A stretch of DNA of 19,424 nt from MFZZ01 sp964610165. GTDB lineage: Bacteria > Patescibacteriota > Microgenomatia > UBA1406 > GWC2-37-13. The stretch's first letter is position 1; each line of letters opens with the position of its first letter. The translations under genes and the position numbers were made by a program. This document shows positions 1-8,200 of this stretch, one piece after another. The stretch spans positions 1 to 19,424 of the forward strand of contig CAZSUZ010000024.1 in NCBI GenBank assembly GCA_964610165.1. Reading direction: 5' to 3'. The notes beneath the pieces are model-generated. The model was not told the DNA's origin, made no database searches, and saw only the letters and a list, made by a program, of their open reading frames with translations.

Positions 1-57
1 AAAACATTTATTTTAGAGCCTTTGCGGATCCGGGTTCAATTCCCGGCATCTCCACCA
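1..57 (+). ncRNA. ssrA: tmRNA (ssrA), 3' end only
   Basis: The window opens inside a structural RNA. A T-arm is visible (CCGGG at 30-34, loop TTCAATT, CCCGG at 42-46), followed by acceptor strand CATCTCC, discriminator A54 and an encoded CCA at 55-57. U at acceptor position 70 fits the G3-U70 alanine identity pair of tmRNA or tRNA-Ala. The bases before the T-arm do not form an anticodon arm at tRNA spacing, which favours tmRNA. The body of the gene lies outside the window, so the tag peptide cannot be read. A class II tRNA is the alternative. Confidence 0.7.
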
Positions 58-244
58 ATAAATCACTTCATAAATTATGTATCTACTTTTATATATTTTT
101 GAGTGATTTAACTAAGAAATAAGCTTTAAATGTCACAGTGGATTAGTAAGATTATTAAAATTGTTGTGATGGCAATAATATTTGTTATTACTTCAAGGTA
201 ATAATCAACTTTTTTTACTAGACAAAGGACGGGCAGTACTATAT

Positions 245-280
245 CTGTTCACTAACAGGATGAGAGGGATAATTCCCTTT
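245..280 (+). other. two adjacent perfect hairpins upstream of the ABC exporter
   Basis: CTGTT-CACT-AACAG (245-258) is followed at once by a 7-bp hairpin with arms AGAGGGA and TCCCTTT and loop TAAT (263-280). The sequence around it is less AT-rich than the rest of this 257-bp intergenic stretch. A second CCCTT at 287-291 could compete for the same AGGG strand. It could be a small structured RNA or a protein-binding region. No known riboswitch class was recognised. Nothing else was recognised between 58 and 302 apart from a loose 8-bp inverted repeat downstream of tmRNA. Confidence 0.35.
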
Positions 281-302
281 AGCACTCCCTTGACACTTAT
301 GC

Positions 303-308
303 TACAAT
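303..308 (+). promoter_or_regulatory. extended -10 (TGC-TACAAT), 6 nt before the ABC exporter ATG
   Basis: TACAAT with an upstream TGN (300-302) ends 6 nt before the start codon, so initiation is expected at or within a base of the ATG and the mRNA should be leaderless. A TTGACA at 290-295 is only 7 nt upstream of the hexamer and cannot be its -35. Confidence 0.5.
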
Positions 309-314
309 AGGAAA

Positions 315-2084
315 ATGAATAATATTTTCAAAGTAATTAAATTATCAAAACCATATCATAAATTTTTCTTTCTCATTTCTGTAGTAATTATTTTTAGTAC
401 AGCACTTGCACTTGTTGCTCCTTATTTAATTAAACTTATAGTTGATCAGATTGAACTACAACTTACAAAAGGAACTGGAGATATTAACCGTTTATATGTA
501 CTTATAGGGTTTCTATTCTTATCAAGTATTCTTGCTATAGTTTTTGAAGCCATAAATCAACGATTAGGCGATTATGTACGCGCACGTGTAGGTAAATTTT
601 TAACAGAACATTTTTATCAAAAAATATTTACTCTTCCACAAGGATATTTTGATTCTCAAATTTCTGGAAAAATTGTTAACCAATTAAATAGAGGAATTCT
701 TTCTTTACAAGACTTTTTAGGGCAAGCATCAAACTTTATAATTCCAGCAATTATTCGTAGTGTATTTATTATTGTGTTACTTGCTTTTTATAGTGTACCA
801 ATTGCATTAATGGTTCTTATTATTTTCCCTTTTTACATTTATATCAGTAGTTACTCTACTAAAAAATGGGGAGAACGCGAAATGGAAAAAAATCAAATTG
901 AAGATGCAACAAGAGGTCGTATTCAAGAAGTAATAAATAATATTCGTTTAGTAAAAGGTTATAGTACTCAATTAAAAGAATATGAATTTGTTTCAAAGAA
1001 TATGAAAAAGAGTATTGCTATTTATGATAAGCAATCCACAACATATCATATCCTTAACTTTATTCGTAATTTTGGTTTAGAAATTGGACTCATTATTATT
1101 AGTATTATGGTCTTTTATAATACCTTTACTGGAGCTCTTTCTATTGGTGTAATGGTCCTTATTCTGCAGTATTTAAATCAAATTCGTTGGCCACTTTTTG
1201 CAATGAGTTTTATTTTAGAACAAACCCAGCGTGCAGAAGTAGGTTCTAAGGAATATTTTGAAATTTTAGAATTGGAATCCACCGAAGAACTTCAAAAACA
1301 AATTATTAAACCACGATTTAAACAACCAGATCTTTCATTTCAAAATGTTTCATTTGAATACAAAGATAGTGGTTTAGTTTTAAAAAATGTTAGTTTTGAT
1401 CTTTCCAAAAATGAAACAGTTGCACTTGTTGGACATAGTGGAGCGGGAAAAACAACGCTTATTAATCTTATTCTTAAGTTTTATGATGCCACAAAAGGCC
1501 GTATTCTTATGAATGGTGAAGATTATGCAAACATGTCTCATGCAGAAATTCGATCACATATTTCACTTGTTTTTCAAGAAAATGAATTATTTTCAACAAC
1601 TGTATTTGAAAATGTTTCATACGGAAAGCCAAATGCAACTGAAGCAGATGTTATAGATGCTCTAAAAAAAGCAAATGCATATGAATTTGTAAGTAAATTT
1701 CCAAAAGGAATTTATGCAGAAATCGGAGAGCGAGGAGTAAGGCTTTCTGGAGGACAAAAGCAACGCCTTCAAATTGCACGTGCAATTTTAGCTGATTCAC
1801 CAATTCTAATTCTGGATGAAGCAACAAGTTCTCTAGACGCAAAGAGTGAAAAATTAGTACAAGATGCATTAGAAAAACTTATGAAAAATCGTTTGGTTAT
1901 TATTATTGCCCATAGATTTTCTACTATTCAAAATGCAGATAAAATTTTAGTTATTGAGAATGGAACAATTGTCGATTCTGGAGCTCCAGGAAACCTTGCA
2001 AAGAAAAAGGGAATTTATTCAGAATTATTACAATATCAAATTCAAGGTAATCAAAAGCTGTTGGAAAAATATGAACTATCTTAA
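315..2084 (+). CDS. ABC exporter half-transporter (permease fused to ATPase)
   Basis: This 589-residue protein has the usual layout and length of homodimeric type IV ABC exporters (MsbA/LmrA-like). The first ~310 residues hold about six hydrophobic helices, and the nucleotide-binding domain follows. Walker A GHSGAGKT is at 373-380, the Q-loop Gln near 421, the signature LSGGQ at 477-481, Walker B ILILDE at 497-502 and the H-loop His at 533, so the ATPase looks intact. It would sit in the inner membrane and export a lipid, peptide or drug-like compound. The substrate cannot be inferred. It ends 22 bp before the Rpf-like gene, which has its own -10. The ATG at 315 follows an extended -10 by 6 nt and lacks a good Shine-Dalgarno. 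Confidence 0.93.
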   Translation: MNNIFKVIKLSKPYHKFFFLISVVIIFSTALALVAPYLIKLIVDQIELQLTKGTGDINRLYVLIGFLFLSSILAIVFEAINQRLGDYVRARVGKFLTEHFYQKIFTLPQGYFDSQISGKIVNQLNRGILSLQDFLGQASNFIIPAIIRSVFIIVLLAFYSVPIALMVLIIFPFYIYISSYSTKKWGEREMEKNQIEDATRGRIQEVINNIRLVKGYSTQLKEYEFVSKNMKKSIAIYDKQSTTYHILNFIRNFGLEIGLIIISIMVFYNTFTGALSIGVMVLILQYLNQIRWPLFAMSFILEQTQRAEVGSKEYFEILELESTEELQKQIIKPRFKQPDLSFQNVSFEYKDSGLVLKNVSFDLSKNETVALVGHSGAGKTTLINLILKFYDATKGRILMNGEDYANMSHAEIRSHISLVFQENELFSTTVFENVSYGKPNATEADVIDALKKANAYEFVSKFPKGIYAEIGERGVRLSGGQKQRLQIARAILADSPILILDEATSSLDAKSEKLVQDALEKLMKNRLVIIIAHRFSTIQNADKILVIENGTIVDSGAPGNLAKKKGIYSELLQYQIQGNQKLLEKYELS

Positions 2085-2095
2085 GATAGAAATGG

Positions 2096-2101
2096 TATAA
2101 T
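2096..2101 (+). promoter_or_regulatory. extended -10 (TGG-TATAAT), 5 nt before the Rpf-like gene
   Basis: A perfect TATAAT preceded by TGG ends 5 nt before the ATG at 2107. The predicted start site coincides with the start codon, giving a leaderless mRNA. No clear -35 was seen, as is common for extended -10 promoters. Confidence 0.6.
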
Positions 2102-2106
2102 AAGGT

Positions 2107-2640
2107 ATGTTGTCACAGAGACAATGGATTATTGCAGTAACTACATTTATTGTTTTTTTGATCATAATCTCTAACGTACATGCCCGCTCTCAAGAGATAG
2201 TTCGTGCTATGCCTTTCATTCCAACACCAACATTTACTATTACCCCATCGCCAACGCCAACAAGTACACCCACACCCACATTAACGCCAACTCCCACTAA
2301 CACACCTACACCAACTGCAACACCTACCCCTACAAATACTCCGACACCACTACCCGCTTCAGATTTTGAAGCTCTATTTGATCAATTTAGTAGTCAGTAT
2401 GGAGTTGATAAAGATAAGTTAAAACGAATAGCATATTGTGAATCAGGAGGACATCCTGGTGCAAATAATGGGGAATATGGCGGTATGTTCCAGTTTTCAA
2501 TTGGAACATGGCAGGGTACAAGATCACAAATGGGAATGGATACAAATCCTGATTTGCGATTTGGAGCTCGGGAATCTATAGAAACAGCTGCATTCAAAAT
2601 TTCTCGTGGAGGTGAGAATGCTTGGTCTGGTTGTCTATAA
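2107..2640 (+). CDS. Rpf-like / transglycosylase-like muralytic protein with Pro-Thr stalk
   Basis: This 177-residue exported protein has an N-terminal hydrophobic signal or anchor (about 7-22), a proline-threonine linker (about 39-84) and a C-terminal lysozyme-fold domain. The domain follows the resuscitation-promoting factor pattern: RIAYCESGG with presumed catalytic Glu112, then NGEYGGMFQFS, a TW pair, and a final AWSGC. Cys111 and Cys176 match the conserved Rpf disulfide pair. By family, it would cleave glycan strands of peptidoglycan outside the membrane. The stalk probably spans the wall or holds the enzyme away from the membrane. It converges on mscL, with the two stop codons 2 bp apart. 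A general SLT-type lytic transglycosylase is the alternative. Confidence 0.8.
   Translation: MLSQRQWIIAVTTFIVFLIIISNVHARSQEIVRAMPFIPTPTFTITPSPTPTSTPTPTLTPTPTNTPTPTATPTPTNTPTPLPASDFEALFDQFSSQYGVDKDKLKRIAYCESGGHPGANNGEYGGMFQFSIGTWQGTRSQMGMDTNPDLRFGARESIETAAFKISRGGENAWSGCL
2230..2358 (+). repeat. low-complexity Pro-Thr codon repeat (TPTPT linker)
   Basis: Irregular repeats of ACA/ACC/ACT and CCA/CCC codons encode the Thr-Pro stalk of the Rpf-like protein. Codon choice varies, so the repeat is maintained at the protein level and is not a simple DNA satellite. It may still vary in length between strains. Confidence 0.75.
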
Positions 2641-2642
2641 TT

Positions 2643-2948
2643 TTATTTATCTTTCTTTCTATCAATTCTATCCAATTTAAATCCTTTTATAAAAAAGTAA
2701 ACGACAGCTGAAATAACAATAAAATCGAGTAAAACTGCAAGAAAATGACCATACGTCACTCTTGCTTTAAAGAAGGTAAAATAAGCTCCTTCTAAACCTT
2801 TAGTACTACCTAAGATTAAACCTAAAAATGGATTAATAAGATCATTAACTATTGATGTAACTACTTTAGATACAGCGCCACCCAAAATAAATCCAACTGC
2901 TAAACCAACAACTCCTTGTTCGCGAATAAATTCAAGAAAACCTTTCAT
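2643..2948 (-). CDS. mscL: large-conductance mechanosensitive channel MscL
   Basis: This is a pentameric inner-membrane channel that opens under hypo-osmotic tension. The N-terminus reads MKGFLEFIREQGVVGLAVGF, followed by the gate helix ILGGAVSKVV and VNDLINPFLG, matching the conserved DLAVGxxxGxAFxxIV...D..xPxxG pattern. A second membrane helix lies at about residues 68-87 and a basic tail ends in DRKKDK. At 101 residues it is shorter than the usual 130-150, mainly in the periplasmic loop and cytoplasmic bundle. A TATAAT on the minus strand (2978-2983) could drive it with a leader of about 22 nt. Confidence 0.92.
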   Translation of the reverse strand: MKGFLEFIREQGVVGLAVGFILGGAVSKVVTSIVNDLINPFLGLILGSTKGLEGAYFTFFKARVTYGHFLAVLLDFIVISAVVYFFIKGFKLDRIDRKKDK

Positions 2949-3004
2949 AATAATATAAAAATGATAATAACACTTTTATTATATTCTAAAACATAATTTT
3001 TTAG

Positions 3005-3018
3005 TAACAATATTGTTA
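3005..3018. promoter_or_regulatory. 14-bp perfect palindrome (TAACAATATTGTTA), candidate operator
   Basis: A perfect dyad lies in the divergent region between mscL and the LexA-type gene, 57 bp upstream of the mscL start. It is a candidate operator for the adjacent LexA-type repressor or another dimeric regulator. It does not match the Bacillus (GAACN4GTTC) or E. coli (CTGN10CAG) SOS boxes. AT-rich palindromes also arise by chance. Confidence 0.35.
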
Positions 3019-3168
3019 GTTATTTGCAATCTCATAAAAAAATAATGCAAAAGTTACTAAGAAGCTATATTTAAAAATAATATCCAGCCTGTAATATTTT
3101 ACTGATTGACTAGTAAACAATCGTTTCCTATACTGAGTATTCTAAGTTATATATTTAATAAATTGAGT

Positions 3169-3744
3169 ATGGAAAATGATTTAATTACACCTTTAAAAAA
3201 GTTTTATAGAATAAACAGACGTTTACCTTCTTATTCCGAAATGTTAAAAATATATAATGTAGCTTCTAAAAAAACGATTTCTACATATATTGAAAAACTT
3301 ATTGATGATGGTTTTATAAAAAAAATTAATCGTAAACTTGCCCCAACTAAAATGTTTTTTGGACTCCCAGTGCTTGGTATGATTCAAGCAGGATATCCAA
3401 TTATCGCAGAACAAGATAAAAGTTATTTAACACTCGATGAATATTTTATTGAAAGCCCAGATAATTCGTTTTTACTAAAAGTACGCGGTGATTCTATGAT
3501 TAATGCAGGTATTTTTGAAGGAGATTTGGTAGTTATTGAACAGAAAAAAAATGTAAATGCAGATGATATTGTGCTTGCAGAAATAGATCGCGAGTGGACT
3601 TTAAAAATATTTAAAAAAGTTGGTAAAACAACATTTCTAGAAGCAGCTAATCCAAATTATCCGCCTTTTTATCCAAAGCAAGAACTAAAGATTCATGGAG
3701 TTGTAAGAGCAGTACTCCGAAAAGTTAATAAAAAAATGAACTAA
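3169..3744 (+). CDS. lexA: LexA-type S24 autoproteolytic repressor
   Basis: An N-terminal winged helix (pattern RRLPSYSEM...KKTISTYIEKLIDDGFI) is joined to an S24 self-cleaving domain. Counting from the ATG at 3169, the scissile Ala-Gly (MIQAGYP) is at 74-75, the catalytic Ser (RGDSM) at 109 and the Lys (TLKIF) at 146. The Ala-to-Ser (35) and Ser-to-Lys (37) spacings equal those of E. coli LexA (84, 119, 156). It is expected to repress damage-response genes and self-cleave on RecA-ssDNA. A longer form from TTG at 3106 would add 21 residues and has TAATAT 8 nt upstream. I prefer ATG 3169 because it already gives a complete first helix, but the start is uncertain. Another S24 regulator, such as a phage-type one, is less likely. 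Confidence 0.87.
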   Translation: MENDLITPLKKFYRINRRLPSYSEMLKIYNVASKKTISTYIEKLIDDGFIKKINRKLAPTKMFFGLPVLGMIQAGYPIIAEQDKSYLTLDEYFIESPDNSFLLKVRGDSMINAGIFEGDLVVIEQKKNVNADDIVLAEIDREWTLKIFKKVGKTTFLEAANPNYPPFYPKQELKIHGVVRAVLRKVNKKMN

Positions 3745-3849
3745 TATGTCCACAAATACATATCCAACAGATAACATTTATACCTATTTATTATTTCAGT
3801 ATGTCTTATTTTTAAGATACGTATTAAATAATTAAATGAACGTGTAAAG

Positions 3850-3855
3850 TATAAT
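3850..3855 (+). promoter_or_regulatory. -10 hexamer TATAAT, 8 nt before the class IV aminotransferase ATG
   Basis: A perfect TATAAT ends 8 nt before the ATG at 3864, predicting a leader of about one base or none. It also argues against the upstream in-frame TTG at 3855, whose first base lies inside the hexamer. The 119-bp space after the LexA gene also holds a weak 7-bp hairpin with a TTTT loop at 3802-3819. Confidence 0.5.
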
Positions 3856-3863
3856 TGATTGTT

Positions 3864-4697
3864 ATGAAAGAAATTTGTTCTATAAATGGAGAAATTAAAA
3901 CTACTTCAGAGGCAGTTATTCCTTTATCTCAAATAGAATTTCAATATGGTTTTGGCGTTTATGAAACAATAAAAGTAAGAAATTCAGTTGTTTATTTTAT
4001 TGATCAACATATTGAACGACTTTTTCATTCTGCTACTTTGTTATCCCTTCAACATCATTTTAAAAAAGAACAAATTAAAAAAAATATTCTTCAGTATGTA
4101 AAAGAATTAGGTGAAGAGTCATCAAATATAAAACTATTATTGTATGGTAGCGGAAAACCTGAAGAAGCTATGAACTTTATACTTGCATCAAAACCATTAT
4201 ATCCTGATAGAAAGTGGTATAAAAAAGGAGTAAAGCTAATGTCATATCAGTATGAAAGATGGATGCCCCAAGCAAAATCCTTAAATATGGTAGCAAGTTA
4301 TTTTATATACAAAAAAGCTCAAGAAGAGCATTGTTATGATGCACTTTTATATGATCGTAACAACAATATATTGGAGGGAACGCGTACAAATATGTATTTA
4401 ATAAAAGATAAGAATATTTATAGTGCTCCTAAAGAAAATATACTTGAAGGAGTTACGATGATGAGTCTGGAAAAAGTAGCATCGAAAAATAATTTTTCAC
4501 TTAAATACAAATCTATCAAAATAAAAGATATTCAAGAATATGATGGCATGTTTTTAACGAGTACCAGTTCTAAAATACTTCCAATTAAACAAGTTGATAA
4601 TTTTATTTTTCCAGAAATCCATGATTCTATTTTTGAACTGATAAAACTTTATGATGAAGCTCTCGATAAAAGTAAAGGAGAATTTAACTTATTATAA
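3864..4697 (+). CDS. class IV PLP aminotransferase / aminodeoxychorismate lyase family
   Basis: This 277-residue protein has the BCAT/DAAT/PabC fold. The N-terminal motif QYGFGVYETIKV with an Arg after it (HIERL) is typical. Lys138 in QAKSLNMVASY is the likely Schiff-base lysine. It is followed by YDALLYD and ILEGTRTNMY (Glu171), which bind the cofactor, and then APKENILEGVTM. The enzyme is cytosolic and PLP-dependent. Branched-chain aminotransferase, D-amino-acid transaminase and 4-amino-4-deoxychorismate lyase cannot be told apart from these motifs. It converges on the IPP isomerase-like gene and their 3' ends overlap by 6 bp. Confidence 0.85.
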   Translation: MKEICSINGEIKTTSEAVIPLSQIEFQYGFGVYETIKVRNSVVYFIDQHIERLFHSATLLSLQHHFKKEQIKKNILQYVKELGEESSNIKLLLYGSGKPEEAMNFILASKPLYPDRKWYKKGVKLMSYQYERWMPQAKSLNMVASYFIYKKAQEEHCYDALLYDRNNNILEGTRTNMYLIKDKNIYSAPKENILEGVTMMSLEKVASKNNFSLKYKSIKIKDIQEYDGMFLTSTSSKILPIKQVDNFIFPEIHDSIFELIKLYDEALDKSKGEFNLL

Positions 4698-5231
4698 TAA
4701 TCCTTCTTCTAACGTTTTTTGTACCCAAGGAGCAAGTAGATTAAATAGAGGATAATTTTTTTGTCGCATTTTTTTTGGATCTTGCAAAGAAAACCCGTAT
4801 GCAAATTCAAAGTTGGGAAGTACTAATTTATGTATAGAACAAGTATATATACGGCACATTTCATGTTCAGTATATTCACTTAATGGATCTTTTGATTGAT
4901 AATACACAGTGCCTTTATGAGTTGGTTTTTGAATAAGTTCAGCTTCTGTAATATACCATTCACGCTCAAGAGTATTTATAATTGCTTCTTCATCAGATTG
5001 TAATATGTCTTCCTTATAAATTTGATGTGAAGATATTGTTGCATCAAATACGGAATCAAATACAGGATGTTTCCGATGTTGTAATAAAATCTGATCTTCA
5101 AAATAAATCGCGACAGTAAATGCTCGATGGAGAATAGCATCTTTATGTGCTTGCCATTTTTCAACTTTACCAATTATAGTATCTTGTCTATCTACCTGAG
5201 CTATAAATTGTTTCTGGTCAAAATAATTCAT
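4692..5231 (-). CDS. isopentenyl-diphosphate isomerase-like Nudix protein, catalytic Cys replaced by Ser
   Basis: This 179-residue protein is the size of type I IPP isomerase and resembles it: LHRAFTVAIYF, LLQHR, a Nudix helix remnant (AIINTLEREW) and EHEMCRIYTC. Candidate metal ligands are His29, His35, His69, Glu121 and Glu123, matching the His and Glu ligands of E. coli Idi. The catalytic Cys67 of E. coli (CGHP) corresponds here to Ser67 in SSHQ. It may therefore be a degenerate isomerase or a Nudix hydrolase of other specificity. The start is 3 bp after the stop of the VirB6-like gene. An extended -10 overlaps that stop, so it may be co-transcribed, separately transcribed, or both. Confidence 0.78.
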   Translation of the reverse strand: MNYFDQKQFIAQVDRQDTIIGKVEKWQAHKDAILHRAFTVAIYFEDQILLQHRKHPVFDSVFDATISSHQIYKEDILQSDEEAIINTLEREWYITEAELIQKPTHKGTVYYQSKDPLSEYTEHEMCRIYTCSIHKLVLPNFEFAYGFSLQDPKKMRQKNYPLFNLLAPWVQKTLEEGLL

Positions 5232-5234
5232 GTC

Positions 5235-8200
5235 TTATTGTATCATTTCATCATCTTTTTCGCTTTGTTGCTGAAGCTTATTCTTGATTTCATCCATAGA
5301 AAGTGGAGCTTCAGTTTCGTTATGAATGTCTTCTAATTTTTCTTGAACAGCTTGCACACGATCTTCTATACTTTGTGGTGCTTTATCCTGGTCAGTATCA
5401 AGATCCATATGTAATGGTTGAGCTTCTTCTTGCTCTTTCTTGATATCTACAAAGACTTCTTCATCTTCTTCTTTTTTCAAATTTTTCTTAATGTCATCTT
5501 CTTTCTTAAGTATCTTTTGAACAAGTTTTGCAGCTTCAAGCTTAGCTTTTAAGTACACAATTAATTCTTCACCTTTTAGATTATTAATAAGGAAAATTGG
5601 TAATAAGAAACCAAGTTCATCAAGTCCTTCTTGGCGTAATGTTTCATCAGACGAAAGGATTTTGTTAAGAGTATTTGTAATATATACAATTTCTTGGCTA
5701 ATCCAATCTTGACGTGTTTGAATTGTTTCAGAGACAGGAATTTCACCCTCTTCATAATGTTTAGTCCACATATCTTTAACTTGCTCATAATCTTCAATTG
5801 AAACAGATTGAGGAATCGTAATTGTTTTTTCAATATGTTCATCTGGTGCAGTTGTAACATTCATTTCGGTTTCAATCGTATTTGCTACATCTTGTGCACT
5901 GACACCTTCTTGTTTTGCTACTTCATCAACTACATTATTAGCTGCAAGAACAGTGTTTGCGGTTGTTTGTAATACAGATTGAACTTTATCTTTTGGAATG
6001 CCTGCTGTTTCATGAATTTGTTGAATAATTGTTTCTGCTGGTTGATTTACATTCTGTGAAAATGTTTGGATAACATTCTGAATTTGTTGAGGTTGAAGTC
6101 CTGTCTGTTGTTGAACATTTGATATCATCGTTGTATCTTTGGAAGCTTCAGTCATTATATTTTGAATAATATTCTTGGATTTATCTTCAGATACATTACT
6201 CTTGTACGCAATAACTTTTACAATTGGTTGTTTCTCTTCTGCTGTTGTTTGAACTGTTGGTGCTTCTGCAATTGTGTTTATAATTTCTGTTGCTTGATCT
6301 GTAGCAATATTTTGTTGCTGCGCCATTGTATTAACCACATTATTTGATTGTAATATTTGATTTGAAGCTTGCATTACACGAGTTACCGTTTGAGCATCAA
6401 CATTATTTTCTTTTGAGATGTTTTCTATAACAGTATTTTGAGGCTTATCAATATTTGTTACATAAGATCGTACAATTGATTGAACTTGTGGTGCAGAAAT
6501 ATTTGTCTGTTGTGATACTTGCTGAAGTTTGGATTGATCAGTAAGTAAATTATTATATGTATTAGTTATAAATTGTTTTACTGTCTCAGCAGGGACAGTT
6601 GCTTTTTGGGTAATCTTTTCAATAACAGTAGGAATAGTAGTAGTGGTAAAAGAACTTATTGAAGAAATAATCTTTGTAACCTGTTCTTTTGGTAACTGCT
6701 GAGTTACAGATGTTCGTTCGACAACTCCTGCATATTTACCCATTGCACCACTTTGTGTGAGAATGTTCTTAACTATAGTTGTGGTTGTATTATTTTCTTT
6801 GGCAATTGCGGTCATTACCTGTTTGGCAGGCATAGAAGTGTAACTAGAATAGGTATTAAGAATATTCTTAACTGTATCTTTAGAAACATTCGTTGTTTTT
6901 GCAATATTCTCGATAGTTTCATTATTATTAACAATATTTTTGGTGTAGTTATTTGTTATTGTCTTAATTCGTTCTTTAGAAACTTTAGTTTCTGTACCTG
7001 TTATTTGTTCTACAGATACAGTTACTGTTTGTGGAAGAGATTTAATAATTTCTTGTCGTACTCGTATTTTTTCAGATTCAGATGTGGATATTGAACCAAG
7101 AATATGTTGAGCTGCAGCATCACTCTTAATAGCTCGAGCAAATAATTCTGAACGTAAATTCATAAATTGTTGACGTTCTGCAGGTTTTTGTAATTTAGCA
7201 GGTTGAGAAAGATATGTAAGATTTTGGTTAACTATTTGTTTTGTCTGCTGATTTGTTTCCATGCGCGCAATATCAATCATCTTTGTAGCTTGAAGATTAA
7301 GATTCTTAGTTAAATCTCTTGTGAGAGTTTTCTTAATCTGTTCCATAGACCCAAGAGATACATTAACATTCGTATTTACTGGAATATCTGTATCCAATTT
7401 AAGTGACGGTAAGTTTGGAGGTGTTGACGGTGATGGTCCTTTTGACGGTCCCCTCATTTGATCATACATGGCCATAAGAATATTCTTCATTGCATAAATA
7501 CCTTCACAACAATAATCTCTGAATATTCGTAATAACCACCATGGAAAGAATGTAACTGCCCATAACATAATAAGAGTAATTACATACTCAGCAAAAGTAT
7601 CAATATAATTCCCATTATTTAATGCTCCAATTGGTTGGCCACCAGAGTTAGCAAGTTTTTGCGCAGGGCCACCATACGTAATAATAATACCGGTTGGATA
7701 TACATATCCATTTGGACTGCCAGTTCTTGAAAAATCAAAACCGAATGGAATACCATTTTCCCAGATTGTACTATTGGCGTATAAAAAGAGTGCTAGCAGA
7801 GGTCCATAAAATAACCATTGAAAGAAAACTCCAATCCAAATCCAGCCAATATTTCGAATGAGAACAAAAGGCATAAGTAATGCTAAGAATGGTGATACAA
7901 ATAAAAGGAACCAAAGAAGAATTTTTCTTAGAATAAGCATGACGCCCATTACATAGTAAGTTACATTTGTTAACTTAAGTAAAAATATTTCTGCGTTAAT
8001 TCCCTCTTGAACTCTAATGTTTAAATCACGACAACCAATAAAATCCATATAACTTCGCTCAGTTTGACCAATTGAAGAGCCTGTTGTATCTGGATTTGTA
8101 GAAAAGTAAATATTAAATAATTTACTTCCTCCTAAAGTATCAATAAAGAAACTCATCATGACTTCTGAAAGTTGAATTAGTAAAAATACTATCGCAGATG

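Noticed and set aside
130..201. 23-codon ORF encoding a hydrophobic peptide (MSQWISKIIKIVVMAIIF...)
   Set aside because: Hydrophobic short ORFs are common by chance in AT-rich DNA. No -10 or Shine-Dalgarno precedes it, and one copy gives no evidence of selection.
290..308. TTGACA followed by TACAAT upstream of the ABC exporter as a full promoter
   Set aside because: The spacing is 7 nt, far from the required ~17, so the TTGACA cannot be the -35 of this hexamer. Only the extended -10 is kept.
3106..3168. TTG start for the LexA-type protein
   Set aside because: It is possible (TAATAT 8 nt upstream), but the 21 extra residues do not align with the LexA winged helix. Kept only as an alternative.
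5862..7040. CRISPR-like or simple tandem DNA repeat
   Set aside because: The period is visible only at protein level. There are no identical DNA repeats or spacers.
6162..7094. Plus-strand ORFs opposite the VirB6-like repeats
   Set aside because: They are Cys/Asn/Phe-rich antisense shadows of a repetitive coding region with no recognisable domain.
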